A stretch of DNA of 64,000 nucleotides. Source: Rhizobium sp. NXC14 (GTDB lineage: Bacteria; Pseudomonadota; Alphaproteobacteria; Rhizobiales; Rhizobiaceae). Of the stretch, positions 16,265 to 25,356 are shown in pieces. The stretch's first letter is position 1. Each line of letters opens with the position of its first letter. The stretch covers positions 2,917,001 to 2,981,000 of the forward strand of contig NZ_CP021030.1 in the NCBI RefSeq assembly GCF_002117485.1, in the 5' to 3' direction. Below the pieces are notes generated by a model that was not told the DNA's origin, made no database searches, and saw only the letters and a list, made by a program, of their open reading frames with translations. The position numbers and the translations under genes were made by a program.

Positions 16265-17221
16265 TCAGTTCGCCGGCTGGGCTGGCGCCGGAGCGGTTGT
16301 TCCGGGCGTTGCGGGAGCCGACGCAGCCGGGCTCGCCGGCGCGGCGCCGGCGGCGTTGTTGAAATAGCGGAAGAATTCCGAATCCGGCGACAGAACCAGC
16401 GTTGTGTCCTGCGACGAAAGCGTCGCCGCATAGGCCGCCATCGAGCGGTAAAACTCGAAGAAACCCGGGTCCCTTGAGAATGCCTCGGCGAAGACGCGGT
16501 TGCGTTCGGCATCGCCCTGGCCACGCAGGATCTCGGAGTCGCGTTGTGCGCCGGCGGTCAGCTCAACGACCTGGCGGTCGGCGATGGCGCGGCGGCGCTG
16601 GCCTTCCTCAGTGCCCTGCGCCCGCAGCAGTTCGGCTTCCGCCAGTCGCTCGGCCCGCATGCGGTTGTAGGTGCGCTCGGAAACATCCTGAGTGAGGTCC
16701 GTCCGGCTGATGCGCACGTCGTCGAGCGTGATTCCGAGCGTCTCCGCATCGGCTTGCAGTTCGTTGCGAACCTCGAGCATCATCGCCACGCGTTCCCGGG
16801 AGAGCGCGGCTTCGATGCTGCGCACGCCGTAGACCCTGCGCAAAGCGGAATCGAGGCGGGTACGAAGCCGCGCTTCTGCCGCCTCCCTGTCGCCCGAAAC
16901 GGTTTCGCGGAAGCGGCGCGCGTCATTGATACGGTAGATGAGGAAGGCATTTACCTCATAAAATGCGCCGCCGGAAACCTGGACACGGATATTGTCAAGA
17001 TCGAAGCGGAGTTCCTGCTTCGGCACGTATTGCACCCTGTCGGCATCGGCAAAAGCGAAAGGCAGCTTGAAATAGATGCCAGGGTCAGTCTTGACCGACT
17101 GGATTTCACCGAAGCGAACGACGATGGCCTGTTCGCGGGCACTCACCACGAAGACCGAGGAATAGATCCCGACCAGCACGACCGCCAGGAGGATCAGAAT
17201 TACCGGAAGTCTGTTCGACAT
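16265..17221 (-). CDS. hflC: HflC, FtsH-modulating membrane protease regulator
   Basis: 318 residues. One N-terminal membrane anchor (PVILILLAVVLVGIYSSVFV) and a periplasmic SPFH/PHB domain with REQAIVVRFGEIQ and a coiled coil (RAERLAEAELLRAQGTEEGQ). The C-terminus is Ala/Pro-rich. With HflK it forms a cage around FtsH and limits degradation of membrane substrates. It follows hflK after 5 bases. Confidence 0.95.
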   Translation of the reverse strand: MSNRLPVILILLAVVLVGIYSSVFVVSAREQAIVVRFGEIQSVKTDPGIYFKLPFAFADADRVQYVPKQELRFDLDNIRVQVSGGAFYEVNAFLIYRINDARRFRETVSGDREAAEARLRTRLDSALRRVYGVRSIEAALSRERVAMMLEVRNELQADAETLGITLDDVRISRTDLTQDVSERTYNRMRAERLAEAELLRAQGTEEGQRRRAIADRQVVELTAGAQRDSEILRGQGDAERNRVFAEAFSRDPGFFEFYRSMAAYAATLSSQDTTLVLSPDSEFFRYFNNAAGAAPASPAASAPATPGTTAPAPAQPAN

Positions 17222-17226
17222 GGGTC

Positions 17227-18315
17227 TCAGCCTCCCTGCTGCTGTTGTTGCTGCGTCGGCCTGCCGACCTCATTGAGAGGCAGATAAGGCACGGCGCCCG
17301 CCTTTTGGTCTATGATCACTTTTTTGGAACCCTTCAGCACCTGTTCCATCGTTTCCAGGAACAGCCGCTCCCGCGTCACGTCAGGAGCCTTGGAATATTC
17401 GTCGTAGATCGAAACGAAGCGTTGCGCTTCACCTTCAGCCTCCTTGACGATCCGGTCCTTATAGGCCGCTGCGGCTTCGCGGATGCGGGCCGCGTCACCG
17501 CGGGCCTGGCCGAGCTTCTGATTGGCGTACTGGTTCGCTTCCTCCACGAGGCGCTGCTTGTCCTGATCGGCACGCTGCACTTCCTCGAAGGCATCGGCCA
17601 CGTCGCGCGGCGGTGCGACGTCCTCGATCGTCACGCGGTTGATCGCAATGCCGGCGCCATAGCGATCCATCGTATCCTGGATGATGTTGCGCACTTCGGT
17701 TTCGATCGGTCCGCGATTGTCACGGAAGGCATCTTGTGCCGGGCGCCGGCCGACGATTTCGCGCATGGCGCTTTCTGAAACCTGCTGCAGCGTTTCAGCC
17801 GGATTTTCGAGACGGAAAAGATAGGATTTCGGATCATTGATCGTGTAGAGCACGGAGAACTGCACGTTGACGATGTTCTGGTCGCCGGAAAGCATCAGTC
17901 CAGCCGTCGAATTGCTGTTGTTGCGTCCGCCGATATTCTGCTGCTGCTCGGTCACCTTCACGATCTCGACCGCGTCCATCGGCCAGATGCGGAAATGCAG
18001 GCCGGGCATGGAAATCTCTTCTCTCGGCTTGCCGAAGCGCAGCTCGACGCCACGTTCGTCCGGCTGGACGGTGTAGACGCACTGGATCAGCCAGAAAACA
18101 GCGACGATCGCCACGACGATCGCCGCCACGCCACCATTGAAACCGCCGGGAACGATATTGCGCAGCTGATCCTGACCGCGCCGGATGATGTCTTCCAGAT
18201 CAGGCGGTCCGCCCTTGCCGCCACGTGGGCGGTTCGGCCCTTGGCCCCATGGTCCCTGATTGTTACCGCCGCCGCCCCAAGGGCCGCCGCCGCCATTCTG
18301 ATTGCTCCAGGGCAT
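17227..18315 (-). CDS. hflK: HflK, FtsH-modulating membrane protein
   Basis: About 362 residues. A Gly/Asn/Pro-rich cytoplasmic N-terminus (MPWSNQNGGGGPWGGGG) is followed by one membrane segment (AAIVVAIVAVFWLIQCVY) and the SPFH domain with QPDERGVELRFGKP. The Gln-rich C-terminus is usual for the family. ATG 18315 is preferred to TTG 18318. The predicted promoter is at 18390-18418. Confidence 0.95.
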   Translation of the reverse strand: MPWSNQNGGGGPWGGGGNNQGPWGQGPNRPRGGKGGPPDLEDIIRRGQDQLRNIVPGGFNGGVAAIVVAIVAVFWLIQCVYTVQPDERGVELRFGKPREEISMPGLHFRIWPMDAVEIVKVTEQQQNIGGRNNSNSTAGLMLSGDQNIVNVQFSVLYTINDPKSYLFRLENPAETLQQVSESAMREIVGRRPAQDAFRDNRGPIETEVRNIIQDTMDRYGAGIAINRVTIEDVAPPRDVADAFEEVQRADQDKQRLVEEANQYANQKLGQARGDAARIREAAAAYKDRIVKEAEGEAQRFVSIYDEYSKAPDVTRERLFLETMEQVLKGSKKVIIDQKAGAVPYLPLNEVGRPTQQQQQQGG

Positions 18316-18389
18316 CAAAACCTCGTTGTTCGTTAAGTCTTCCCCGCATTCGGGACCGTGGGGGCTGACCGGCCGATGCGTTGGTGACC

Positions 18390-18418
18390 GTTATAGGTAT
18401 CGCCGCACCGGCTTTCAA
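18390..18418 (-). promoter_or_regulatory. promoter of hflKC
   Basis: Minus-strand TTGAAA (18413-18418) and TATAAC (18390-18395) are spaced by 17 bases, placing transcription start about 68 bases before the hflK ATG. It fits a housekeeping promoter; CGTTGAAA also resembles a heat-shock -35 box, but no matching -10 is seen. Confidence 0.65.
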
Positions 18419-18464
18419 CGCAGCGTGAGAAACTTGGTCAATTTAATTGGAAAATAGTTCGTTT

Positions 18465-18983
18465 TCAGGCGCGACGGCGTTCATAGACGACGTAGCGCGT
18501 GGGGTAGCTGTCCTTCTCGCCAGCGGGCACGGCGACTACCTCCCCCGCCTGCCAGACGCCCGCATCAATCGCCGGAAAAAACGCGTCGCCGTCAAGATCG
18601 GCCTCGACATGCGTAATGCATAGCCGATCGGCAAGATCGATGGCCTGAGCATAGATCTGCCCGCCGCCGATGATGCAGATTTCGCCGGCCCCGGTTTGCA
18701 GCGCCAATCTGTCGGCAGCGTCGATCGCCTCGGTCAGCGAATGGGCCATGCCGACATCGGGGTGTTCGATCGCTGCTCGTCGCGAAATGACCACGTTCGG
18801 CCGCCCCGGCAGCGGCTTGCCGATCGAGTCATAGGTCTTGCGGCCCATCACGACAGGCTTGCCAAGCGTCAGCGCCTTAAAGCGCTTGAGATCGCTCGAT
18901 AGCCGCCATGGCATGTCGCCTTCCCGGCCGATGGTCCCGTTGCGTGCGACGGCGGCGATGATGGTCCTGCGGATTTCAGCCAT
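18465..18983 (-). CDS. folA: dihydrofolate reductase
   Basis: About 172 residues from ATG 18983. It shows IIAAVARNGTIGREGDMPWR (active-site loop with the carboxylate Asp), LGKPVVMGRKTYDSIGKPLP (NADPH), and IIGGGQIYAQAI. It regenerates tetrahydrofolate after the thymidylate synthase reaction. The start is 13 bases after the thyA stop with GGGA upstream, so the two form an operon. Confidence 0.96.
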   Translation of the reverse strand: MAEIRRTIIAAVARNGTIGREGDMPWRLSSDLKRFKALTLGKPVVMGRKTYDSIGKPLPGRPNVVISRRAAIEHPDVGMAHSLTEAIDAADRLALQTGAGEICIIGGGQIYAQAIDLADRLCITHVEADLDGDAFFPAIDAGVWQAGEVVAVPAGEKDSYPTRYVVYERRRA

Positions 18984-18996
18984 GAAAAGTCCCGGC

Positions 18997-19791
18997 TCAG
19001 ACGGCGATCGGCGCCTTGATATTGGCATCGGCCTCATAGCCGATCAGCTCGAAATCCTCGAACCTGAACCCGAAGATATCCTTCACTTCAGGATTGATCC
19101 GCATGAAGGGCAGCGGCTTTGGCCGACGCGTCAGCTGCAGCTTCGCCTGGTCGAAATGATTGTGATAGAGATGCGCGTCGCCGAGGGTATGGACGAAATC
19201 GCCCCCTTTGAGCCCCGTCACCTGGGCCACCATCATCGTCAAAAGCGCATAGGAGGCGATGTTGAAGGGCACGCCAAGGAAAATATCGGCGGAGCGCTGG
19301 TACAACTGGCAGGAGAGTTTGCCGTCGGCCACGTAGAACTGAAACAGGCAATGGCAGGGCGGCAGCGCCATCTGGTCGACCTCGGCCGGATTCCAGGCTG
19401 AGACGATGTGGCGGCGTGAGTTCGGATTGTTGACGATACCTTTGACGAGATTGGCGATCTGGTCGATATGGCCACCGTCCGGTGCCGGCCAGGAGCGCCA
19501 CTGGGCACCGTAGACCGGCCCGAGATCGCCGTTCTCGTCGGCCCACTCATCCCAGATCGAGACGCCGTTCTCCTTGAGATAGCGGATATTCGTCTCGCCC
19601 TTCAGGAACCATAAAAGCTCGTGGATGATCGAGCGCAGATGCAGCTTCTTCGTCGTCAGGACGGGAAAGCCTTCCTCGAGATCGAAGCGCATCTGGTAGC
19701 CGAAGACCGAACGCGTGCCGGTGCCGGTGCGGTCGCCCCGGTCGGAGCCTTTTTCCATCACATGGGTGAGGAGATCGAGATATTGCTGCAT
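18997..19791 (-). CDS. thyA: thymidylate synthase
   Basis: 264 residues. It contains [19 protein letters not shown], the catalytic Cys in [32 protein letters not shown] and DAHLYHNH. It methylates dUMP to dTMP and oxidises methylene-THF to dihydrofolate, the substrate of the folA product encoded next to it. Confidence 0.97.
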   Translation of the reverse strand: MQQYLDLLTHVMEKGSDRGDRTGTGTRSVFGYQMRFDLEEGFPVLTTKKLHLRSIIHELLWFLKGETNIRYLKENGVSIWDEWADENGDLGPVYGAQWRSWPAPDGGHIDQIANLVKGIVNNPNSRRHIVSAWNPAEVDQMALPPCHCLFQFYVADGKLSCQLYQRSADIFLGVPFNIASYALLTMMVAQVTGLKGGDFVHTLGDAHLYHNHFDQAKLQLTRRPKPLPFMRINPEVKDIFGFRFEDFELIGYEADANIKAPIAV

Positions 19792-19940
19792 GTCGCGCTG
19801 ATTCCGTTTTCTCCAATTTAAGCCTTCGCTTTGAGGAAACCAATCGCAGGCGGATATTTTCCCGTTCTTTCTGTCGCCCGACTAAAGCTTTTATGACGTT
19901 TGCCCTTTCCTTGGACGACGGAAATCACTATATCAGCCCT

Positions 19941-20280
19941 GCTGGCTCTCGGGCCGGCTATGGCAATAAATGAGCGGTGTAATAAACCTATTGGACCCGG
20001 GGGCGGTACCCGGCGCCTCCACCAAAAACCGGCGGTATCAAGGCCGGCTTTTGATGGGGGCGAAATAGGATCGACAAGGGTGTAAAGATCGACTTTTTGC
20101 TCGGCATTGTACCGCCGTTATCGGGCTAAAATTGTAGTTGCAAACGACAACTATGCGGAAGCTCGTCTCGCTGCTTAATCGCGGTGTGACACTTCAATCA
20201 AAGTCCTAGTGGTTCGCACCTCTAGGCGGGGTCCGAAGGCACCTGGCAACAGAAGCCTTCACCTTCTCCCTCAGACTGAA
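19941..20280 (+). ncRNA. ssrA: transfer-messenger RNA, permuted two-piece form
   Basis: The acceptor piece ends with encoded CCA at 20022-20024. The coding piece begins near 20056 with GGGGGCG. These 5' bases pair with CGCCTCC (20014-20020) to form a 7-bp acceptor stem with one G-U, which proves the circular permutation. An intervening segment (20025-20055) folds into a CCGGC/GCCGG hairpin and is presumably removed. The tag frame, GCA at 20140 to TAA at 20178, encodes ANDNYAEARLAA. TATATC at 19929-19934 could be the -10 box, giving a 5' end near 19941. The 3' limit of the coding piece is estimated. Confidence 0.9.
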
Positions 20281-20389
20281 ATCATGTATGCTGATCTATG
20301 CGTGACTCGGCTCCGGACTTTCCCAAGGCGCCTGAACGTGCCATAAACCTTGTGAAAAGACTTCAGAACCGACGAAAGACAGGAAAAGC

Positions 20390-20905
20390 ATGGGGCAGGA
20401 TCATATCCGCTACGACATTCTGGCGCAGGATGCACTTCGCGGCGTCATCCGCAAGGTTTTGGCGGAGGTAGCAACGACGGGTCGTCTGCCCGGCGACCAC
20501 CACTTCTTCATCACCTTCCTCACGGGTGCCGCCGGCGTGCGCATCTCCCAGCACCTGAAGTCCAAATATCCCGAGCAGATGACTATCGTCATCCAGCATC
20601 AGTTCTGGGATCTCAAGATCACCGAAACGCATTTCGAAATTGGCCTTTCCTTCTCCGACGTTCCGGAGAAGCTGGTCATACCGTTCAATGCGATCCGCGG
20701 CTTCTATGATCCCTCGGTCAATTTCGAGCTCGAATTCGACGTGCCGCTCGCCGACGGCGAGGAACTGCCGTCCGGTGAGATCACCGCCTATCCCGTCGAC
20801 GCGGCAGGAAAGTCCGATGAAGCCGCCGGCGCAAAAACGGCCGACGGCGAAGAGAAAAAACCTGGCTCCGTCGTCTCGCTCGACTCCTTCCGCAAGAAGC
20901 AGTGA
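20390..20905 (+). CDS. sspB: alpha-type SspB, ClpXP adaptor protein
   Basis: 171 residues. The core includes IRYDILAQDALRGVIRKVL, FFITFLTGAAGVRIS, MTIVIQHQFWDLKI, and FSDVPEKLVIPFNAIRGFYDPSVNF spread over two strands. The C-terminal acidic linker ends with VSLDSFRKK, the expected ClpX-binding tail. It tethers ssrA-tagged proteins to ClpXP. A good AGGA site precedes ATG 20390. It directly follows ssrA, whose tag it recognises. Confidence 0.93.
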   Translation: MGQDHIRYDILAQDALRGVIRKVLAEVATTGRLPGDHHFFITFLTGAAGVRISQHLKSKYPEQMTIVIQHQFWDLKITETHFEIGLSFSDVPEKLVIPFNAIRGFYDPSVNFELEFDVPLADGEELPSGEITAYPVDAAGKSDEAAGAKTADGEEKKPGSVVSLDSFRKKQ

Positions 20906-20910
20906 TTTCA

Positions 20911-20935
20911 AAGGGAGGCCGAGCCTCCCTTTTTT
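20911..20935 (+). terminator. intrinsic terminator after sspB
   Basis: AAGGGAGGC (20911-20919) pairs perfectly with GCCTCCCTT (20923-20931) around CGA, followed by further Ts to 20935. It starts 5 bases after the sspB stop. Confidence 0.9.
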
Positions 20936-20956
20936 CATAAGGATCAAGCCTCGCGC

Positions 20957-21151
20957 ATGAGCGCCGAAATCATCAATCTGCGTCAGTTTCGCAAAAAGCA
21001 GGCCCGCTCCGAAAAGGAGAAGCAGGCCGAGCAGAACCGTATTTCCTTCGGCCGCACCAAGGCCGAAAAGCAGCTCACCCGCACTCTGAACGAGAAGGCC
21101 GACAAGGCTCACCGCGATGGCCGGATCGAGACGGATGACGACGGCGCATGA
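20957..21151 (+). CDS. DUF4169 family small protein
   Basis: 64 residues, highly charged: EIINLRQFRKKQARSEKEKQ is the family signature, followed by RISFGRTKAEKQ and an acidic end. It looks like a cytoplasmic helical protein. The family is conserved in alphaproteobacteria next to sspB and a ribbon-helix-helix gene, but its function is unknown. It begins 22 bases after the sspB terminator. Confidence 0.8.
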   Translation: MSAEIINLRQFRKKQARSEKEKQAEQNRISFGRTKAEKQLTRTLNEKADKAHRDGRIETDDDGA

Positions 21152-21254
21152 AGCTTCACGCAAAGCTTGAAGAGCCGGAAACGAATCGGCGATCAGCCAC
21201 TTGCGCGATTTCCTTGAATCGATCCTCCAAGCCGATTGCGATGTGAACCGGCTG

Positions 21255-21479
21255 ATGATCCGCAAGCACTCGGCGACACTGCATGACCATCGCACCAGCT
21301 TTTCGCTGGAAGATGAATTCTGGGCCGATCTGAAGACGATTGCGGCAAGCCGTTCCATGTCGCTTGCCGCCCTGATTTCCGAGATCGACGACCACCGCCC
21401 CCCGGACAGCAACCTGTCCTCAGCGCTGCGGCTCCATGTGCTTTCGTGGGCGAAGGCCGGCTGTGGCCGCCGGCCGTGA
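21255..21479 (+). CDS. ribbon-helix-helix domain protein
   Basis: About 74 residues. HRTSFSLEDEFWADLKTIA (strand plus helix) and MSLAALISEIDDHR (second helix) fit an RHH DNA-binding dimerisation domain; DSNLSSALRLHVL is the conserved end of this subgroup. I start at ATG 21255 (MIRKHSATLHDH). A TTG at 21201 is in frame, but the added residues are not typical. Probably a small DNA-binding regulator; targets unknown. Confidence 0.75.
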   Translation: MIRKHSATLHDHRTSFSLEDEFWADLKTIAASRSMSLAALISEIDDHRPPDSNLSSALRLHVLSWAKAGCGRRP

Positions 21480-21535
21480 CGCCGGGAATTCAAATAAAAA
21501 TCTGAAATATCAGGCGACGCAAACCCCGCGCGTCT

Positions 21536-24500
21536 TCATTGCGCCTGAATGCCCGGCAGATGGTCGAAATCGAGCTGACCGGGCTGCATCTGCCCGGAGC
21601 GCCGGGCCGCCTCCGCCTCGGCAGCCGCCCTCGCCTGCGCATCAGCCTTGGCTTTTGCCTCCGCACGTGCGGCCTCCGCCTCGGCAGCAGCCTTCTGCGC
21701 AGCCGCCTCCTGCGCCAGTCTTCGCAGCCGCTCTTCCTCCGCCTGCCGTTGCCGTTCGATTTCGGCCGCTCTGACGCGCTCGGCGCCATTGAAACGATAG
21801 AGCGCCACCTCGCGGCGCAGGCGCTGCTTTTCGAGCACGATCGCCTGCAGCCGCTCGACCCGCCGCCGCTCGCGCTCAAAAGCACGCAGCGACAGGTAGC
21901 TGGTGATATCGGTCACGTCCATCGTCTTGCCGGGTGACGGCAACATGCCGGAAAAGTTCAGCCGTAGCGCCGGTTCGACACCAGGAAGCGCCTCCGCGCC
22001 TGGATTGAGGCCGATACCGACCGTCGCGCTGATCCGCTGCTCCGGCAAGGCGATCTGCGCGTCGGCGGTAACCCGGGCCAGATCGTTGGCCACGGTCACA
22101 TTCTGCACCCTGAGCGTCCCGTCGGTGACGTTGAAGGGTATTCCGAGCGGCGGCAGCTTCGCCTCGCCGTTATTGAGCAACGTCTCGACGATCGGATGCA
22201 CCTTGCCGGCGTTGATCTGTTCCTGCATTGGGTCGGTGGCGGCAAGCAGCGGCGGAAGAATGGCAAGGTTCAGTCCGCGTATGCTCATATCGCCGAGTCT
22301 CAGCTCCCCCGAACCATTGAGCGAGCTGGCGATCTCACTGATCGTCTTGCCCGAGGCCTCCATCGACAGCGACAATCCGAACTTGCCGTTGGCGACCGGC
22401 GCGCCGTCACGCAGCCAGATGACCCCGGCGAGATCGGAATCGGCAAGCGCCAGCTTCGTCTGCAGGAAACCGGTGCCGTCGGCATTGGTGAAGAGAAGAT
22501 TGCCGGTGAGCTTGCCGCCTTCCCAGTTGCCGGCCATGTCGTTGAGCTGCAACTCGTCGCCCTTATAGGCGACGTTGCTGGTGAAATCGGACACGGCCGT
22601 TTCCGGCAGGCCGGGCCAGAATTCCTTGGCCGACAGCTTCACCCTGACGTCCAGATCCTTGAAGGTGGGCAGGCCCAGCGGCGCCTTCGACAGCGTGCCG
22701 CTGGCGGGATCGACGATCTGGCCGAACACCGCCTCGCCGAGCCAGCCGGCATCTGCCTTGGCAAGCGTCAGCTCGCCGCTCGCCGTTGTCTTCGCAGCCT
22801 TGCGATCGAATGTCAGCGCACCGGAAAACGCGTTGTCGGCCGCATGTCCCTTGAGATCGGACAAAACGATCTTGTCGCTATCGACGGCGGCATTGACCTG
22901 CAGGCCGAGCGGCAACCCCGTTCCGGTCTGCGGCAGGGCAATACCGTTCATGATGAGATAAGGGTCGATATCGGCGCTGTCGAGCGAAAGCGCGATCTGG
23001 CCATTCATGAAGCTCTCCGGCCGCACGTCAACCTTGCCCTTTGCGGTAAACGAGGTCCGGTCGGTCGCAAAGGTCAGCGCCGCATCGGCAGGATCGTTGC
23101 CCGACGCCTTAACCTTGAGGGTCAGGCGGCCATTCGCGCCGACATCGACCGGCAGCGGGTCGAGCCCGGCCTGACCGAACAGGATTGATGGCACGGCGTT
23201 TTCGAGCGTCGCCTCAAGGCTCGTCGTGCCGTTGCCGGTCAGCGCCAGGAGATCGGACATGCGGTAATCGAGGTTGACCCGGCTGCCGTTCGAGACGCCG
23301 GCCAGCGTCACTGTCATCGCATCGCCCTCGTCGCCGCCGAGCGTCAGCGCACCGCGCAACGCCGTATTGCCGTACCAGCCGGCATTGCGCACCAGCCGAT
23401 CGAGCACGGGATGGTGCGGAAGATGCTCGCGCAGCATGGTGAAGAAACCGCCGGGATCGGCCGATTTGAAGGTGATCTCACCCGCACCCTTATAGTCGAG
23501 CAGCGAGCCTTCTGCCCGGCCGGTCGCCGTCAGCTCGGCGCCCGCGAGATTCTTGACTGACAGCCGGTCGACCGCAAGCGCCCCGTCGGCAATCGTGAAG
23601 GTGGTCTCGACATTCTCGGCGTCAACCCCGAAGGCGGTGAACCTGTCGGCCTTGAGCTGCGCGGCGATCTTATGGTCGAGGACATTGTCGCCGCTCTCCT
23701 GGCCGGTCGCGAGACCGGCCAGCGCCTGCAGCGCGTCAAGATCGAGCGTGTCGCCATTCAGCGCCACCGACAGCGTCGGCGTCTGGCCGGAGATCGCCTG
23801 CCGTTCCAGCCGGCCCTTCAGCGTCGCCGATCCGATGGCGATTTCGAGATTTTCGAAACGCTGCAATTCATGAGTCAGGCTGACATTGGCGGAAAAACCC
23901 GCCTGCCGCAATTGGCGGATGGCCGGGTCGACCGAGCCGGCCAGCCAGGAGGCTAGCCCCGTTGGCTGGTTCGAGGCAACCACGATCTGGCCGTTGAACG
24001 AGGGGTCTCCCTGAAGCAGGAGCTTGCCCTTGCCTTCCACCTGCGTGCGCCCCGGCAGCGTGCCGACGGCGCTGTCGATCATCCAGCCGGTACCGGCCGG
24101 CTCCAGCTCCAGTTGCACATCGCGTAGCGTTGTGTCGCCGGCAACGATGGCCGGCAGTTTGACGCTTGCCTTGCCGGGCACCTGCGGGATCGGCACCTGC
24201 GCGACGATATCGATCAGAGAATTCAACCGTTGGCGCGCCGAAACCGCGGCATCCCGCGTCGTCTTGCCGGCCGCGCCCTGATTGCCGATGCGGTTCACGT
24301 CTATCTGCTGCCCGTCGGCGGTCAACAAGAACTCAGGCGCGTTGCCGGTATCGAGTGTCGCTTCCCCGGTTATCACATAGGGATCGTCCGTCGGGCCGAT
24401 CTCCATCCGGTATTCGGGAATGCGGATACGTTCGTTGGTAAGCTCGAAGCGGCCCTTGAGCCTCGGCGGCTGCTCGTTCTTGTTGGCCGACCTGGCGCTG

Positions 24501-25243
24501 TTGCGGTTTTCGATCGCCGCCGAAAGCTGGCCCTGATAGTTCGGCTTGCGGTCGACCAGCTTCAGTTCGCCGTCGAGATCGATACTGACCGGATGTTTGT
24601 CCGGCGACAGCTTCGTGCGCATGCGCAGCACGCCCTTCTCGTCCGGCTGGCTGCTCGAAACCGAGAAATTGCCGTGTTCGCCGTCGAGGGCCGCATCGCC
24701 CTCGACGCGCCAGGGGCCGGCGAGCGATTTGGCCGACATCTCCGCATTCAGGCCAGTGATACGGCGCGCCCGGCCCGACTGGTCGTCAAGGAAATCGACT
24801 TCGCCGCCGCTGACATGCACATTTTCCAGAACGACTGTTTTGGCCGGTATTTCGGCGCGGCTGCCGCGCATCCAGTCGAGTGTGCCGTCCTTGAGCAATC
24901 TGAGGCGCACCTTCGGATTGACGACGCGCATATCAAAGATCAGCGCCTCGCCCGACAGGAAAGGCGCAAGCTCGGCATCCATGGAAAATTGTTCGACCTT
25001 GACGATCGGCGTGCCGTCAGCCTCCTGACCGACACGCACGTCATGCAGCGTCACCGACGGAAACGGCAACAGACGGGCATCCACCGTGCCGTGGACGGTG
25101 ACTTTCTTACCGATGATGCGGCTTGCCTGATCCTCGAAGTTCTTCCGGAAATCCGTCCAGTCGATGAACAACGGCGCAAGCAGCGCCACAAACAGCACTA
25201 CGACGATCACTCCCCCCAGAAAGACGAGGAACCGGCCTACCAA
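21536..25243 (-). CDS. giant AsmA-family protein
   Basis: 1235 residues from TTG 25243 (GGAGA 9 bases upstream). One N-terminal membrane segment (FLVFLGGVIVVVLFVALLAP) anchors a long periplasmic repeat-beta region; KVTVHGTVDARLLPFPSVTL is the AsmA N-terminal signature, and GSGELRLGDMSIRGLNLAIL marks the C-terminal AsmA domain. The last 150 residues are an Arg/Glu/Ala-rich coiled coil (for example EKQRLRREVALYRFNGAERV), unusual beyond the domain. AsmA-like proteins are linked to lipid movement between the membranes; that role is inference here. Confidence 0.88.
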   Translation of the reverse strand: MVGRFLVFLGGVIVVVLFVALLAPLFIDWTDFRKNFEDQASRIIGKKVTVHGTVDARLLPFPSVTLHDVRVGQEADGTPIVKVEQFSMDAELAPFLSGEALIFDMRVVNPKVRLRLLKDGTLDWMRGSRAEIPAKTVVLENVHVSGGEVDFLDDQSGRARRITGLNAEMSAKSLAGPWRVEGDAALDGEHGNFSVSSSQPDEKGVLRMRTKLSPDKHPVSIDLDGELKLVDRKPNYQGQLSAAIENRNSARSANKNEQPPRLKGRFELTNERIRIPEYRMEIGPTDDPYVITGEATLDTGNAPEFLLTADGQQIDVNRIGNQGAAGKTTRDAAVSARQRLNSLIDIVAQVPIPQVPGKASVKLPAIVAGDTTLRDVQLELEPAGTGWMIDSAVGTLPGRTQVEGKGKLLLQGDPSFNGQIVVASNQPTGLASWLAGSVDPAIRQLRQAGFSANVSLTHELQRFENLEIAIGSATLKGRLERQAISGQTPTLSVALNGDTLDLDALQALAGLATGQESGDNVLDHKIAAQLKADRFTAFGVDAENVETTFTIADGALAVDRLSVKNLAGAELTATGRAEGSLLDYKGAGEITFKSADPGGFFTMLREHLPHHPVLDRLVRNAGWYGNTALRGALTLGGDEGDAMTVTLAGVSNGSRVNLDYRMSDLLALTGNGTTSLEATLENAVPSILFGQAGLDPLPVDVGANGRLTLKVKASGNDPADAALTFATDRTSFTAKGKVDVRPESFMNGQIALSLDSADIDPYLIMNGIALPQTGTGLPLGLQVNAAVDSDKIVLSDLKGHAADNAFSGALTFDRKAAKTTASGELTLAKADAGWLGEAVFGQIVDPASGTLSKAPLGLPTFKDLDVRVKLSAKEFWPGLPETAVSDFTSNVAYKGDELQLNDMAGNWEGGKLTGNLLFTNADGTGFLQTKLALADSDLAGVIWLRDGAPVANGKFGLSLSMEASGKTISEIASSLNGSGELRLGDMSIRGLNLAILPPLLAATDPMQEQINAGKVHPIVETLLNNGEAKLPPLGIPFNVTDGTLRVQNVTVANDLARVTADAQIALPEQRISATVGIGLNPGAEALPGVEPALRLNFSGMLPSPGKTMDVTDITSYLSLRAFERERRRVERLQAIVLEKQRLRREVALYRFNGAERVRAAEIERQRQAEEERLRRLAQEAAAQKAAAEAEAARAEAKAKADAQARAAAEAEAARRSGQMQPGQLDFDHLPGIQAQ

Positions 25244-25356
25244 TGCAAGGATTCTCCATTCGGGATTGTGTTGCCGACACTGTTCAGGGTTCTGTTGTCG
25301 ACACTAGCGCTATTCATGCGATGGGCAAGGCCCAAGTTCATGAGAATATTCCGTTT

